DNA of 64,000 nt from Bacteroidales bacterium (GCA_017616655.1 JAFZXU010000061.1:1-64000); one strand, 5' to 3'; positions 51,847 through 61,809 are shown, numbered from the stretch's first letter. Numbers and translations: made by a program. Notes: generated from the sequence alone by a model not told the origin.

Positions 51847-53034
51847 ATGAAGGGATTGGAAAGCGTCGCGATGGCGGCGCGGAACCTGGGCCGTGAGCGC
51901 TTCAGGGCCGTTTTGTCGCTGGCAGGAGTCAGCGTCGGGATATTCTGCATAGTGGCGTCGATGACGCTGTTCGAATCGCTCCACCGGAGCCTCCGCGAAG
52001 GGATGGAGGCATTCGGAGCGGAAGCCGTTTTCATAGAAAAGGTGCCCCTGGAGCCCGATCTGGACGAGAGCGGCACCTTCCGGTGGTGGAAGTATCTGGA
52101 GCGGCAGGAACCCTCATACAGGGAGTTCCTTTTCCTGCGGGAGAGGGCCTCCCTTGCCGGGGAGATGACCTTCTCGGCCTGTTATAACGATGGAAAGGTT
52201 ATCGCCGTGACGGAAGGGTGGCGGAGCGTCGTGCCCAACCAGCTGGCTTCGGGAAGGGGGTTTTCGAGGCGGGAACTGAGCGGAGGTGCGGCGGTGGCGA
52301 TAGCCGGAGCCTCAGTCGACCTCGGGCGGGACAAGGGCTACATAGAGGTCGGCGGGGTCAGAATCCCGGTTATAGGCACACTGAAGGCAGGTGGCGTCAA
52401 CGCCGTCGGGTTGGTCGGGGATATCGACAATGCGGTTTTGGTGCCATTTATGTGGGCTGTCAATGCCCAAAATCTGACTCCCGGAAAGAGGACCATAACC
52501 GCATTCCCTTCCCCAGGGGTCTCTGAATCGGCCCTTAAAGAAGAACTCTCAAGGCTGCTCAGGGGATTCCACAGGACTCTCCCGGGCGGAGATGACGGCT
52601 TTGCCATAAACAGTATGTCGTTCATCGCCTCGGAAGTCGGCTCACTCTTCTCCACAATAGGCTATGTAGGGTGGATCATAGGCCTCTTTTCGCTACTGAT
52701 CGGAGGTTTCGGAATCGCCAACATAATGTTTGTAGGCGTTGCCGAAAGAACCCGTGAAATAGGGCTCCAGAAGGCGCTGGGAGCGGCACGGAGGGCCATT
52801 CTGACGCAGTATCTGGCAGAAGCATCGCTTCTTTCCGCCGCCGGAGCCTTCTCCGGAATACTTCTGGTGATGCTTATCTGCAAACTGGTTCCCTCTTCTG
52901 TAGTCGAGCTTTCCGTTTCGGCAGCTACAGCCGCTGCAGCCATTGCCGCCGCCCTGGCGCTGGGAATTGCTTCAGGGCTCGCCCCGGCGATAAGAGCGGC
53001 GTCCCTTCCTCCGGCAGAAGCCCTCTCCAAATAA
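51847..53034 (+). CDS. ABC transporter permease, MacB/FtsX type
   Basis: The 395-residue protein has the MacB plan: one N-terminal helix (RAVLSLAGVSVGIFCIVASMT), a periplasmic MacB-core domain of about 200 residues, and a C-terminal FtsX domain with three helices and the motif FGIANIMFVGVAERTREIGLQKALGA. Such permeases pair with an ATPase to export peptides, drugs or lipoproteins. No ATPase gene is adjacent; it follows mutS by 12 bases, so its partner must be elsewhere. Confidence 0.87.
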   Translation: MKGLESVAMAARNLGRERFRAVLSLAGVSVGIFCIVASMTLFESLHRSLREGMEAFGAEAVFIEKVPLEPDLDESGTFRWWKYLERQEPSYREFLFLRERASLAGEMTFSACYNDGKVIAVTEGWRSVVPNQLASGRGFSRRELSGGAAVAIAGASVDLGRDKGYIEVGGVRIPVIGTLKAGGVNAVGLVGDIDNAVLVPFMWAVNAQNLTPGKRTITAFPSPGVSESALKEELSRLLRGFHRTLPGGDDGFAINSMSFIASEVGSLFSTIGYVGWIIGLFSLLIGGFGIANIMFVGVAERTREIGLQKALGAARRAILTQYLAEASLLSAAGAFSGILLVMLICKLVPSSVVELSVSAATAAAAIAAALALGIASGLAPAIRAASLPPAEALSK

Positions 53035-53038
53035 AAAA

Positions 53039-53066
53039 AGAAGGGCAATCTTTCGACTGCCCTTCT
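53039..53066 (-). terminator. Terminator of the beta-barrel gene
   Basis: AGAAGGGCA and TGCCCTTCT pair around a ten-base loop. On the minus strand seven T follow, so it mainly ends transcripts from the 53088-57492 operon; it may also end the permease transcript less efficiently. Confidence 0.8.
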
Positions 53067-53087
53067 GATTATCGCTCGCTTTCGCGT

Positions 53088-54059
53088 TTAGAACCTTATA
53101 CCGAATTTGAGCTGCGGGAAGGTGAAAGCACGGATATTGTGGTTGCTTGCATAGTAGTCATCCTGACCCTGAGCCATGAGATGCATCAGAGTGTACTGAT
53201 AAGCTACGGGAGCAACCTCAATGCCGAGGATAAGACCCTCGGATATCGAGTACTCTACACCTGCCAGGAGGCCGCCACCGAATCCGAGAAGCTGACCGGC
53301 ACGGTTGTTAGGACGGTATACGAGTGACTCTTCGTTGAGGAGAGGGTTCTCGTCGTCCGTAACATCGTATACGGTAGTCTGTCCCGTATAAGGATAGTAG
53401 GCCTGCACCCTTGCCATCTTGAACTGTCCGAACAGACCGAGGTACGGATGAACGCGAGGGTTCTTCACGTCGAAATAGTAGTCTGCTCCGAGCTGGGTGA
53501 AGAGACTGTGGGTCACTGCACCGAGGATGGCCTTGGATGCGTATGTGTCTCCCATTCCTACAATATTGGCAACATCGGTGGGATCATATCCGTTGAGCAT
53601 TTCCCTAAGGTCGCCCAGACCGAGATATTCGCCCTCGATATAGTCCTTGTGAGGCTGAAGATTTACATTGTAAGCGGCGGAGAGGTTGATGTCGATGTGA
53701 TTCGTCAGGAAGTACTTCGCCTGAACGCCTGCAATGTTGGTCAAATCGTTCAGATTCAAGGAGCCGATATTGATGGCATAAGTCGAAAGGTCGGCGGAAA
53801 TGTAGTTGTTTCCGAGGCCGGCAAGCTCCTTGTAGTTGGCGGGAAGGAATCCCAGACCGAGGGAGGTGCCGTCAGCGTTGGGGAGAAGATAGTACAGACC
53901 GTTGAAGTCGTTGAAGAACTGACCCTGGCCCATGCTGAGGTTCACCTGGAACTGACCCTTCTTGGGAGCATACATACACTCGCAACTCTCCTTAGGTTGT
54001 GCCACTGCGGGCACAACCATCAGGATAGTTATTAGTAATATGCTTAATCTTTTCAACAT
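53088..54059 (-). CDS. Outer-membrane beta-barrel protein
   Basis: The 323-residue protein has a signal peptide (MLKRLSILLITILMVVPAVAQ), alternating hydrophobic/polar strands such as IDINLSAAYNVNL, FTQLGADYYFDV and LLAGVEYSISEGLILGIEV, and a C-terminal strand ending LKFGIRF, the usual outer-membrane insertion signal. Several YxxxGQ and acidic loops are long. It lies 37 bases downstream of the giant coiled-coil lipoprotein gene and has no promoter of its own that I can see, so the two form an operon. Function unknown; an adhesin or tether partner is possible. Confidence 0.78.
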   Translation of the reverse strand: MLKRLSILLITILMVVPAVAQPKESCECMYAPKKGQFQVNLSMGQGQFFNDFNGLYYLLPNADGTSLGLGFLPANYKELAGLGNNYISADLSTYAINIGSLNLNDLTNIAGVQAKYFLTNHIDINLSAAYNVNLQPHKDYIEGEYLGLGDLREMLNGYDPTDVANIVGMGDTYASKAILGAVTHSLFTQLGADYYFDVKNPRVHPYLGLFGQFKMARVQAYYPYTGQTTVYDVTDDENPLLNEESLVYRPNNRAGQLLGFGGGLLAGVEYSISEGLILGIEVAPVAYQYTLMHLMAQGQDDYYASNHNIRAFTFPQLKFGIRF

Positions 54060-54096
54060 TTTGTAGTTGTCTTAGATTAATTACCCCTATTAACAA

Positions 54097-57000
54097 TTAT
54101 TTCGTAAGGTACTTTGCAATAACTTCGTCGTAGGTAGCCTTAGCTGCGTCGAGGTTGGTCTTGGCAACATCAAGCTTGTCCTTTGCGAGCTGGAGCTTCT
54201 GCTCAGCGAGTTCTTTAGCAACAGAGATGTAGTCTGCGCCTGCCTCCATGGTGTCGACGAGCTTCTGGAGTTCGTAGATCTCCCACTCGAGGTCTTCGAT
54301 CTCATCGTCGAGATACTCAACGAGACCGTCATAGAGCTCCTTGTAGTTAGCTGCTGCAACAGTTGCAGTCTCTTCGGGAGCCTCGAGCTTGAGAGCCGCG
54401 CTGTAGATCCTGTCGAGTTTGCCGATCAGGGTGTTGAGGTCGTTGATCTCGCCCTGGATGTCGCGCTCAGCCTTCTGCCAGAATGCATACTTGGTAGCGA
54501 AGTCGCCGAAGGTCTCTTCGTTCATGCACTCCTTCATCACGTCGAGGATCTTGCCTGCTACGGGATAAGGCTCGCCCCAGATGTTGGCCCTGCTGGTGAT
54601 GTTGTTGTAAACATAGGTACCGTTCACGGGATCTACGAAGTCATCGATGAAGTCATCGAACATGTAGCCGGGAGTACCGACGTTGTATGCAGCGAAGATC
54701 ATCTCCATAGCGACGGTCGGGTCTTCCTCGATCTCCTCTACGGTAAGGCCGGTGAGCTCAGCCATGTCTGCCAAAGCAGCTGCCATGGTTGCCTCGATCT
54801 CTGCCTTCTTAGCGAGGTAAGCCTGCTCGAGTTCGTTCACTGCAGCCTCGAGAGCGTCGAGGGTAGCGAGGTTGGTCTCGTACTGGGAGAGGAATTCAAG
54901 CCATGCGCCTGTGAGGAAACGATCGAAGAACTCATTGTACTCGTCGTTGTGGAAGATATAAGAGAGATCAGGATTATTGAAGAAGTCGGTCATCGTGTAC
55001 GCGGAACCTTCACGATCGAGGTTGTAGAGAACGATAGCGAGCTCTTCATTGTTGGCCATCAGGGTCTCGGTGAAGATGTTGACCCTAACGATGTTGTCGG
55101 GATCAACGAAGGTCTTCTCGGTGTAGACGACGGTAAGGGAGTCGGCGGGATCTGCGAATGCGGTGCCTGCATCGTAGCTAGCTACGGTGTGGGTGCCTGC
55201 GGTGTAGCCCCAGAAGCTGTCATAGATTGCGTAGAACTCATCCTTTGCATCCTTCAGGGCTGCCTGAGCTGCTGCGAGGGCGGTGTTCTTAGCCTCCTTG
55301 GCTGCAAGAGCTGCCTCGACCTTATCATGCTCAGATGCGAGAACTGCGTCGTAAGCGTTCTGAGCTGCGGTCATTGCGTCGTTGTAAGCGGTAAGGGCGT
55401 CTGCCTTAGCCTGATCCCTTACTGCTGCTGCTTCTGCGACTGCTGCGGTGTAATCAGGGTTCGAAGGATCGGTCTCTGCTGCTGCAAGATCGGTCAGGAG
55501 AACGAGCGAACCATCCTTGTAAACCTTCAGGTTAGTCGGGGTGACGTCGGTCTTGTTGTTGAAGCTGTTGTCATAGACAAGGATGCGGACCACGTGAGCG
55601 AAAATCTGATCTACGGGAACACCGACGGTGCCGGTCTTACCGAAGTTGTCGCAGTATGCGTACTTGCCGAGGAGACCGGTAGCGGTCAAATCGTCAAGAG
55701 TGAGATCCTGAATAGCCTTCTCACCTACGATGGGGTTGTTGTCAGCATCGAGACCGTTGTAGTAGAATACGGTATCCTGAGGAGTGTTGTACTGGGAGAT
55801 GAAGGTAGCATATTCCTTGATAGCTGCGAAGACCTTTGCGGTATCCATGTCGCCGCCACCGATGGTGCCGAAGAAGTAGTTGATGTCATAAGCGAAAGCT
55901 GCTGCTGCATCTGCGATAGCGGTGCTGTCTGCCTTCTCCTTTGCCTTAGCTGCTGCTACGGCTGCGGTGTAAGCGTCGTCAGCTGCCTTGATAGCTGCCC
56001 TGTAATCCTTACCTGCCTGAGCGGTATCCTTCTTATACTGGGTCTTTGCGTTACCCTGAGCAGTAGCGGAATCGGCAAGGGCCTTAGTGTAAGCTGCTGC
56101 TGCTGCGTCGTACTCGTCCTCGGCGGTCTTGAGAGCTGCGGTTTCGTCTGCAACGTAAGCTGCGAGACCTGCCTCAAGGATAGCCTTGTGTGCGAAGTAG
56201 ATGGAATCAGCGTCCTTCTTAGCCTGCTGTGCGTCTGCAAGAGCCTTTGCCATGCCTTCGTTGTCAACGATGACCTTCTCACGACGGAAGGTTTCGATGA
56301 TTTCCTTAAGGCCGACGGGCTCGATCTCGCTGTAGATGACACCCTCTACGTCCTCGTAGTCTGCGTCAACGGTCAGATAGAGCTTGTTGGTCTCAGGATC
56401 ATACTCGAAGTCGAGGATACCTGCTGCGGTGAACGGAGTGATGTAGTCAGCGAACTGGTCGAGGATGAAGAAGTTGTGGTTAGGGAGTTCAACCTCTGCC
56501 TCGAGTTCGACGGTAACGTCCATGTATTTCTCGACGATCTCCTTGGTGATTTCCTGAACCTTCTCGCGGAATGCCTCGAAGCACATGCGATACCTTGCCT
56601 CTGCGTATGCCTGCTCTGCAGCGACGTCGGTCTTAGCCTTTTCGAGGTTCAGGACCTGCTCCTCGAGATCTTCGATCTCTGCTTTCCAGGTCTCTGCCTT
56701 TCCGTCAACTGCGAGATACTTCTCCTTAGCTGCCTTGGCCTTCTCGAGGTCAGCCTTAGCCTCTTCGAGTTCGTTGTAGAGGTAGTCCTTGCTGAGGTGC
56801 TCTGCATCGTAGGTGTCGATGTAGGTCTGGGCAACCTGCTCGGTGTAGTCAGCGAGAGCTGTGTTGTAAGCGTCGAGTGCTGCCAGATAGACGTTGGTAG
56901 CGATGATTACGACGGTACCCTCATCCTCGGAGAGAAGCATTGCGTAAGCTGCGATGCTGTCGAGGGTGTTCTGAAGGTCTGCGTTTGCGATTGCAAGAGC

Positions 57001-57492
57001 CTGCTGTGCCTTGACGGACTGAATTTCGCGCATTTCCTGGATTGCAGCGATCTTTGCGTTGTTCTTAGCAATCTCAGCTTCTACCTCGGAAGCCAGTTTC
57101 TGGTTATCGAGCTGAAGTTTCTTGATTTCTTCTGCGTTCTTGCCTTCTGCAAGTGCGCGCTCGAGAGCTGCCTTGAGGCTGTCAGCCTCATTCTTGAGCC
57201 TCAGGGCCTCGTTTTCGAGAGCCTTGCCTGCTGCTTCAGCCTCGGTGAGCTGAATCTGAGCGCTGATATAGGCTGCGTTAGCCCTCTCAACCTCTGCCTG
57301 GGCCTTCTTCCAGTCAGCCTCTGCGGCAGCAACTGCCTCATTAGCCTTTGCAAGGTCCTTCAGTGCGAGGATATACTCAGCCTTAGCGTGCCTGAGTTCC
57401 TTGACACCGGCGGGCTCCTCGTTGTCAATACAAGAAGTGAAGAGGCTGCCGACAGCAACCAGCATCACCAGTGAATAAATAATCTTTTTCAT
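54097..57492 (-). CDS. Giant alanine-rich coiled-coil lipoprotein
   Basis: The 1131-residue protein has a lipobox (FTSC, Cys21) and a very alanine-, glutamate-, lysine- and aspartate-rich body. Long helical coiled-coil stretches are evident at about 30-190, 230-310, 415-560, 700-800, 915-960 and 1045-1131, separated by non-coiled, aromatic-containing segments (for example NHNFFILDQFADYITPF, DINYFFGTIGGGD, and AYNVGTPGYMFDDFIDDF). I do not recognise a family. The form suggests an elongated protein anchored by lipid to the outer membrane, either as a periplasmic spacer to the cell wall or as a surface stalk. It heads an operon with a beta-barrel protein and has the best promoter on this strand, so it may be abundant. 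Confidence 0.8.
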   Translation of the reverse strand: MKKIIYSLVMLVAVGSLFTSCIDNEEPAGVKELRHAKAEYILALKDLAKANEAVAAAEADWKKAQAEVERANAAYISAQIQLTEAEAAGKALENEALRLKNEADSLKAALERALAEGKNAEEIKKLQLDNQKLASEVEAEIAKNNAKIAAIQEMREIQSVKAQQALAIANADLQNTLDSIAAYAMLLSEDEGTVVIIATNVYLAALDAYNTALADYTEQVAQTYIDTYDAEHLSKDYLYNELEEAKADLEKAKAAKEKYLAVDGKAETWKAEIEDLEEQVLNLEKAKTDVAAEQAYAEARYRMCFEAFREKVQEITKEIVEKYMDVTVELEAEVELPNHNFFILDQFADYITPFTAAGILDFEYDPETNKLYLTVDADYEDVEGVIYSEIEPVGLKEIIETFRREKVIVDNEGMAKALADAQQAKKDADSIYFAHKAILEAGLAAYVADETAALKTAEDEYDAAAAAYTKALADSATAQGNAKTQYKKDTAQAGKDYRAAIKAADDAYTAAVAAAKAKEKADSTAIADAAAAFAYDINYFFGTIGGGDMDTAKVFAAIKEYATFISQYNTPQDTVFYYNGLDADNNPIVGEKAIQDLTLDDLTATGLLGKYAYCDNFGKTGTVGVPVDQIFAHVVRILVYDNSFNNKTDVTPTNLKVYKDGSLVLLTDLAAAETDPSNPDYTAAVAEAAAVRDQAKADALTAYNDAMTAAQNAYDAVLASEHDKVEAALAAKEAKNTALAAAQAALKDAKDEFYAIYDSFWGYTAGTHTVASYDAGTAFADPADSLTVVYTEKTFVDPDNIVRVNIFTETLMANNEELAIVLYNLDREGSAYTMTDFFNNPDLSYIFHNDEYNEFFDRFLTGAWLEFLSQYETNLATLDALEAAVNELEQAYLAKKAEIEATMAAALADMAELTGLTVEEIEEDPTVAMEMIFAAYNVGTPGYMFDDFIDDFVDPVNGTYVYNNITSRANIWGEPYPVAGKILDVMKECMNEETFGDFATKYAFWQKAERDIQGEINDLNTLIGKLDRIYSAALKLEAPEETATVAAANYKELYDGLVEYLDDEIEDLEWEIYELQKLVDTMEAGADYISVAKELAEQKLQLAKDKLDVAKTNLDAAKATYDEVIAKYLTK

Positions 57493-57614
57493 AAAAAAAT
57501 TGTTAAGTGTTTTGTATTTTGGTTAAACATTAAAAATTAAATATCCATGTTAAACGCACACAGAAGCGCATTTTCTTCCGAAAAACACGCTTGGGTGCAC
57601 TCTAAACCTAGCGC

Positions 57615-57645
57615 CAAATATAGGGATTTTTTCTGTTCCGTCAAA
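57615..57645 (-). promoter_or_regulatory. Promoter of the coiled-coil lipoprotein operon
   Basis: On the minus strand TTTG (plus 57642-57645), 19 bases, TATATTTG (plus 57615-57622), an exact consensus match. It predicts a 5' leader of about 115 bases that is A+T-rich and without an obvious hairpin. Confidence 0.8.
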
Positions 57646-57685
57646 ATTTTGGGTCTATATTTTTTAAAAAATTGTTGATAACTTG

Positions 57686-59737
57686 TTAAAAAAATCTAGC
57701 TCTATAGTCCTTCACATCGGCTGCGTCGATGAGCGCGGACTGCAGCACGTTAGAAGAGTAAACACCCTTCTGGGCTGCCGCCGACGCGGCATCCGCCTCG
57801 GTGAAGAAGGAACCTTCATCCCTCTTGGTTACCATAAACACATATACTCCGACATCTCCGGCTACCGGTCCGCAGATATTGCCCTCCTCGGCGGAAGCGA
57901 TTGCTCCCACAAACTTGGGATCGAGCTGCTGGAACTGTGAACCGAAAGAGACTCCGTCGTTGTGGCTTACCGTAGTTCCGAGAGCCTCGGCAACCTCTTC
58001 GAGGGTAGTGCATCCCTGGATTTTGGCAGCGGCGTCAGCCTTCATCATCTCGAGCTTCTTCTCGGACGAGAGAATGCCGCGGATATCCTGGGCGATGTCG
58101 CGGATGTCCATCTTGCCCTCCTTGCGGATACGGTCCACTGCCGCAACGAAATAGTACTTATTGTCAACGATGATGACATCGGAGACGCTTCCGCGCCTGG
58201 TCTTCTTGTCGAAAACCCAGCGGATAAGTTCGCGTGCGTTCTCGCATGCACCGACCCTGCGGGTCTCCTCGGTAAGGTGGGTGACGGGAACGACGGTAAG
58301 TTTTTCCTCAGCAGCCACGTCAGCGAACTTGCGGGCATCACCTCCGGTCTTGTCGGAGATCTCGGTTGCGCGCATCAAGTAGTCGCGGTAGGTGTTCTCG
58401 GAAGGAAGCACGTTCTTGACCAGGGTAGCGAACTGGACCTTGGTCGAAGGACGGGTGCGCTCGGTAGCATACAGGACGAACCATGCCTGTGCCGAGGTCA
58501 TCTTGACCTTGACGGCCTTGTCGGCCGAATAGAGCACGGGAACGAAATCGCCGAGTCCGCTGGCTGCGGCCGCCTCCTGGGTGAGCCAGCCGAGTTCCGT
58601 CATCTCCTTGGTGAGGCCTCCGCGGCGGAGAACGTTGACCAGGGAGTCGGCCGAAGTCTCCCTGTCGAGAGGGAACATCGCATAATAGACGTGTGCGGAG
58701 TCGGCCATCTGGCGACGGTCGAGTACGCGAGCGGCCTGGAAGGAGTTCTCCTCCTCGTGGGTCGCGCTGGTCTCGGTGCTGGAGTTGAAGATTGCCTTGA
58801 ACTCGGGATTGTTGTTGAGCTGCGACTCTTTATAATAATAGGTGTCGAGCTTGGTGTCGGAATTGAGGGCCACGAAGTTCTTGAGATTCTCCGCTGTGCG
58901 GAACTCTTCGAGAAGCTCCTCAAACTTTGCCCTGGTCTCGTCGATATCCTCCTGTGAAGGCTCGACCTCGAGCATCACATAGCGGATGTCGCGGTTCGCG
59001 GGCTGGGTCATCAGGCCCTTGCGCGCGTTGAAATAGGCCTTGATTTCCTCCCTTGAGACGGAGATGGTGGTATCCTGCTCGAAGCCGACGGGCAGCATCA
59101 CGAAATCGACGTCTGCGGTGAGGTTGTTCTCTTTCATTGTGAGCTCTTTCTCGGCGTTTGTCTGGAGAGACGATGCCTCGAGGAGGGAGAGATACTTGCT
59201 GTAAACCTGGGATTTATAGACCTGGGACTCCAGGAAATCCCAATATGCGCCGGTGTTGCCGGTCTCGTCCGCGTCGATCGACTGGACGAACTGGGCGAGG
59301 GCGGCGCGGTTGAAATTACCGTTGCCGTCAGCGAACATTCCCTGCTGGGAGAGGACGGGAGAGATTGAAGAACCCTGGGTGAGGTCGTACATCTCTGCGT
59401 TGGAGACCGCCAGACCTGCCTTCGCAGCCCTGGGAAGGAATACGTTGTCATCGAAAATCTCCTGCCATGCAGCGTCGCGGAGACCCTTCTGGGCCTCTTC
59501 GTCGTTCACCTTCTGGCCGGTCATCTCGGCAAGCTTGCTGAAACGGTCGTATTTTTCGTAAAACTCTTTATATGTGACTGATTTGCCGTCCATCTCGCCG
59601 ACCTTGTTGTCACGGGAAGCCATCTGCATGAAGTTCCTCAGCGTGGATGGATCAAGTATGAAGGACAACAATGCGAGAGCGACGAGGATTGTAATCAAAA
59701 CCCCGAATTTTACACGGATTTTCTCTAATACCGCCAT
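57686..59737 (-). CDS. PpiD-type periplasmic folding chaperone/peptidyl-prolyl isomerase
   Basis: PpiD proteins are anchored in the inner membrane and help outer-membrane and periplasmic proteins fold as they leave SecYEG. The 683-residue protein has one N-terminal membrane helix (about 12-28, LITILVALALLSFIL), a SurA-N-like helical region with GEMDGKSVTYKEFYEKY, and parvulin-related segments in the second half. The usual catalytic parvulin residues are not clear, so chaperone rather than isomerase activity is likely. A -7 box on this strand (TACTTTTG, plus 59770-59777) precedes it. Confidence 0.85.
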   Translation of the reverse strand: MAVLEKIRVKFGVLITILVALALLSFILDPSTLRNFMQMASRDNKVGEMDGKSVTYKEFYEKYDRFSKLAEMTGQKVNDEEAQKGLRDAAWQEIFDDNVFLPRAAKAGLAVSNAEMYDLTQGSSISPVLSQQGMFADGNGNFNRAALAQFVQSIDADETGNTGAYWDFLESQVYKSQVYSKYLSLLEASSLQTNAEKELTMKENNLTADVDFVMLPVGFEQDTTISVSREEIKAYFNARKGLMTQPANRDIRYVMLEVEPSQEDIDETRAKFEELLEEFRTAENLKNFVALNSDTKLDTYYYKESQLNNNPEFKAIFNSSTETSATHEEENSFQAARVLDRRQMADSAHVYYAMFPLDRETSADSLVNVLRRGGLTKEMTELGWLTQEAAAASGLGDFVPVLYSADKAVKVKMTSAQAWFVLYATERTRPSTKVQFATLVKNVLPSENTYRDYLMRATEISDKTGGDARKFADVAAEEKLTVVPVTHLTEETRRVGACENARELIRWVFDKKTRRGSVSDVIIVDNKYYFVAAVDRIRKEGKMDIRDIAQDIRGILSSEKKLEMMKADAAAKIQGCTTLEEVAEALGTTVSHNDGVSFGSQFQQLDPKFVGAIASAEEGNICGPVAGDVGVYVFMVTKRDEGSFFTEADAASAAAQKGVYSSNVLQSALIDAADVKDYRARFF

Positions 59738-59799
59738 ATAGTTTAGTTTTTAGTGATTTTTTCGAACTGCAAAAGTAATCAAAAATCTATAAGTAGATG

Positions 59800-60450
59800 C
59801 TATTTCTGGGCAAAACGTTGCACGGGTGGACCGACAAAATTCAACGAATCTATTATCTCGATTCTGTGGGTCGAATCCTGCATCACGGAGTATGAGTCGA
59901 AGGGTTTCAGAATCACCGCGTGGCTCGCCCTTTCGTCTGACTCCATCCCGTAGCCCTGCATCACTCCCTGGGGAGAGGTTATCTTTACGTAGCAGTCGGT
60001 GTGGATTTTCTGGTGGGCCCGGTCCCAGTAGATGGTGTCGGACTCCACGTATTCCTGTTTTATGTGATTGATTATCACCACGTCGCCGAAGGCGCTCCAG
60101 GACTCTTTGCCCGACGTGGTCTCGTGTTTTGCCTGTTTGGAATTGACCTCGGTCTCAAGCGCTCCGTCGGGGGTGTAGAGATCCACGTGGAAGCCCTCCG
60201 AATAGAGGTCGTACGAGACCTCCTCCTGCTCCTTCGCATATTGGAAATGCTCCATCTTCGGCGCCGTCATCCTCATCTGGATGAACCCCTTGTCGGATTG
60301 GACGAATGCCATGTCGCGGACAACCTGGATGGGAATCACGCTGGTATCGAGGGTGTCGTCCGCGACCTCCTCCTTGCAGGAGGATAATAGCATTATAGCC
60401 GCGCTGACGGCGGCTATAATGCTGAATATATGTAGTTTGTCTGCCGACAC
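59800..60450 (-). CDS. lptC: LPS export protein LptC
   Basis: LptC passes lipopolysaccharide from the LptBFG transporter to the periplasmic LptA bridge. The 216-residue protein has an N-terminal lipobox-like LLSSC, an unusual lipid anchor compared with the membrane helix of the enterobacterial protein but normal in this phylum. The beta-jellyroll is suggested by repeated strands such as VQSDKGFIQMRMTAPKMEHF, VNSKQAKHETTSGKE and GDVVIINHIKQEYVESDTIYWD. It starts two bases after the TPR gene, so they are cotranscribed. Confidence 0.85.
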   Translation of the reverse strand: MSADKLHIFSIIAAVSAAIMLLSSCKEEVADDTLDTSVIPIQVVRDMAFVQSDKGFIQMRMTAPKMEHFQYAKEQEEVSYDLYSEGFHVDLYTPDGALETEVNSKQAKHETTSGKESWSAFGDVVIINHIKQEYVESDTIYWDRAHQKIHTDCYVKITSPQGVMQGYGMESDERASHAVILKPFDSYSVMQDSTHRIEIIDSLNFVGPPVQRFAQK

Positions 60451-60452
60451 TT

Positions 60453-61763
60453 CTACTTGTTGGTGCGTACGGTGGTAAGCTCGGAAAGGCCGCCGCAGTT
60501 GACGCGGTAGGAGGAGCCGTCCGTTACGTCATACATGAATGCCTCCGCCTGCTGGGGGAAGTACCTGCGGTACTGCGCTGCAAGGCCGTCCGCCTCGGAT
60601 GCGAGGGAAGGATCGGCATTCTTAGCCTTGATCATGTAATCAACTGCCACCCAGAACGGTGCGCGGGACTCGACCTCGTTGCCGTAGCACTTCTGCGATC
60701 CCCAGATGGTTCCGATAAGGAGGTATGCCTTTCCGGTGAGGGAAGGGTTGATCTCGGGGATGGTCTTGGCCACGTTGACAGCCGCCGCGTTCTTGCCGCA
60801 CTTCTTGAAGTAGAAGGTAGCGAGCTCGAGGGTGTAGTCGCCGAGGACCTTGTTGTTGGCGGGATCGCTGGTGTCGATCATTCCGATAGCCTTCGAAAGG
60901 GCGTCGGCAGCCTCGTTGTTCATATCCTTTGCAGAGTAGAGCTTGTAGAGGTAGTATGCGGATTCCTTGCTGGGATCTACGGCGTTGAGGGATTCGACTG
61001 CCTTCAGGAAGAGGTCTGCGTCCATGCACTCCGACTTGGCGAGCATCTTCACCATTCCGGAGAGAAGGGCCTTGTCGGTGGGGTTGGCCTCATACCTCGG
61101 AGTATAGAGTTCGATGAGGTTTTCGCAGGATGCGACTCCGCTGTCGATGAGAATCTGCTCGACGCTGGCACGTGCGGAAGCTATGTCCGGATTGTTGTTG
61201 GCATCCATGTAATCTGCGATGTTTGTATAGGCGTTCATCACCTCGTCAGGGCCGATAGTGCCCTCTTTGTAGAGGTCGGACGCTATCTGCAGATAGTTGA
61301 CATAGACCACGGGGGAGCAGGACTCCTTGATATCGTTTACGATGGCGGTAAGCTTCTCATAGCTTCCCTTCTTGTCGAACTTGCAGAAGTTGATGACATC
61401 GATCGCCTTGTTGTTGAGGGTCGAGTTGTAGTACTTGGGGTAGTACTCTGCACGCACGTCGTGCAGCATCAGCAGCGAATCCACAAGCTCCTTGTAGCGG
61501 GCGGGATCCCTGCGGTTCTGGTTGATCTCGTTGCGAAGGATCTTGGTTCCGTTGATAAGCAGGTTCTGGTTGGCCGTAGGAGGGCAAAGCTGTATTGCCT
61601 GCCTCCAGAACGGGGTGGCTTCCTGGATGTTGTTCTGCTTCATGTACTCGGAATAGTACGAGAGGTACTTGATGCACTCCGCGCTGTCGGCACCGAACTT
61701 GCCCTGTGCGAAAGCCGGGACCGCGAGAATGAACGCCAAAAGGATAACTGCTGCTTTTTTCAT
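60453..61763 (-). CDS. Periplasmic tetratricopeptide-repeat protein
   Basis: The 436-residue protein has a signal peptide (MKKAAVILLAFILAVPAFAQ) and a body of paired helices of TPR type, for example YLSYYSEYMKQNNIQEATPFWRQAIQLCP and later AYYLYKLYSAKDMNNEAADALSKAI. It also has several conserved cysteines. TPR proteins are scaffolds for other proteins. Its position between an outer-membrane protein and LptC suggests a role in envelope assembly. A good Shine-Dalgarno-like AAGGAG is present ten bases before the ATG, and a -7 box (TAACTTTG, plus 61790-61797) lies upstream. Confidence 0.8.
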   Translation of the reverse strand: MKKAAVILLAFILAVPAFAQGKFGADSAECIKYLSYYSEYMKQNNIQEATPFWRQAIQLCPPTANQNLLINGTKILRNEINQNRRDPARYKELVDSLLMLHDVRAEYYPKYYNSTLNNKAIDVINFCKFDKKGSYEKLTAIVNDIKESCSPVVYVNYLQIASDLYKEGTIGPDEVMNAYTNIADYMDANNNPDIASARASVEQILIDSGVASCENLIELYTPRYEANPTDKALLSGMVKMLAKSECMDADLFLKAVESLNAVDPSKESAYYLYKLYSAKDMNNEAADALSKAIGMIDTSDPANNKVLGDYTLELATFYFKKCGKNAAAVNVAKTIPEINPSLTGKAYLLIGTIWGSQKCYGNEVESRAPFWVAVDYMIKAKNADPSLASEADGLAAQYRRYFPQQAEAFMYDVTDGSSYRVNCGGLSELTTVRTNK

Positions 61764-61809
61764 CTTTTTATCTCCTTAAATTTTTCGTCCAAAGTTAACT
61801 ATAATTTTT

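Noticed and set aside
54949..57474. An 841-codon open frame antisense to the coiled-coil lipoprotein
   Set aside because: It is Cys/Leu/Val-rich without any domain pattern and mirrors the codon bias of the alanine- and glutamate-rich gene on the other strand; it has no start signals.
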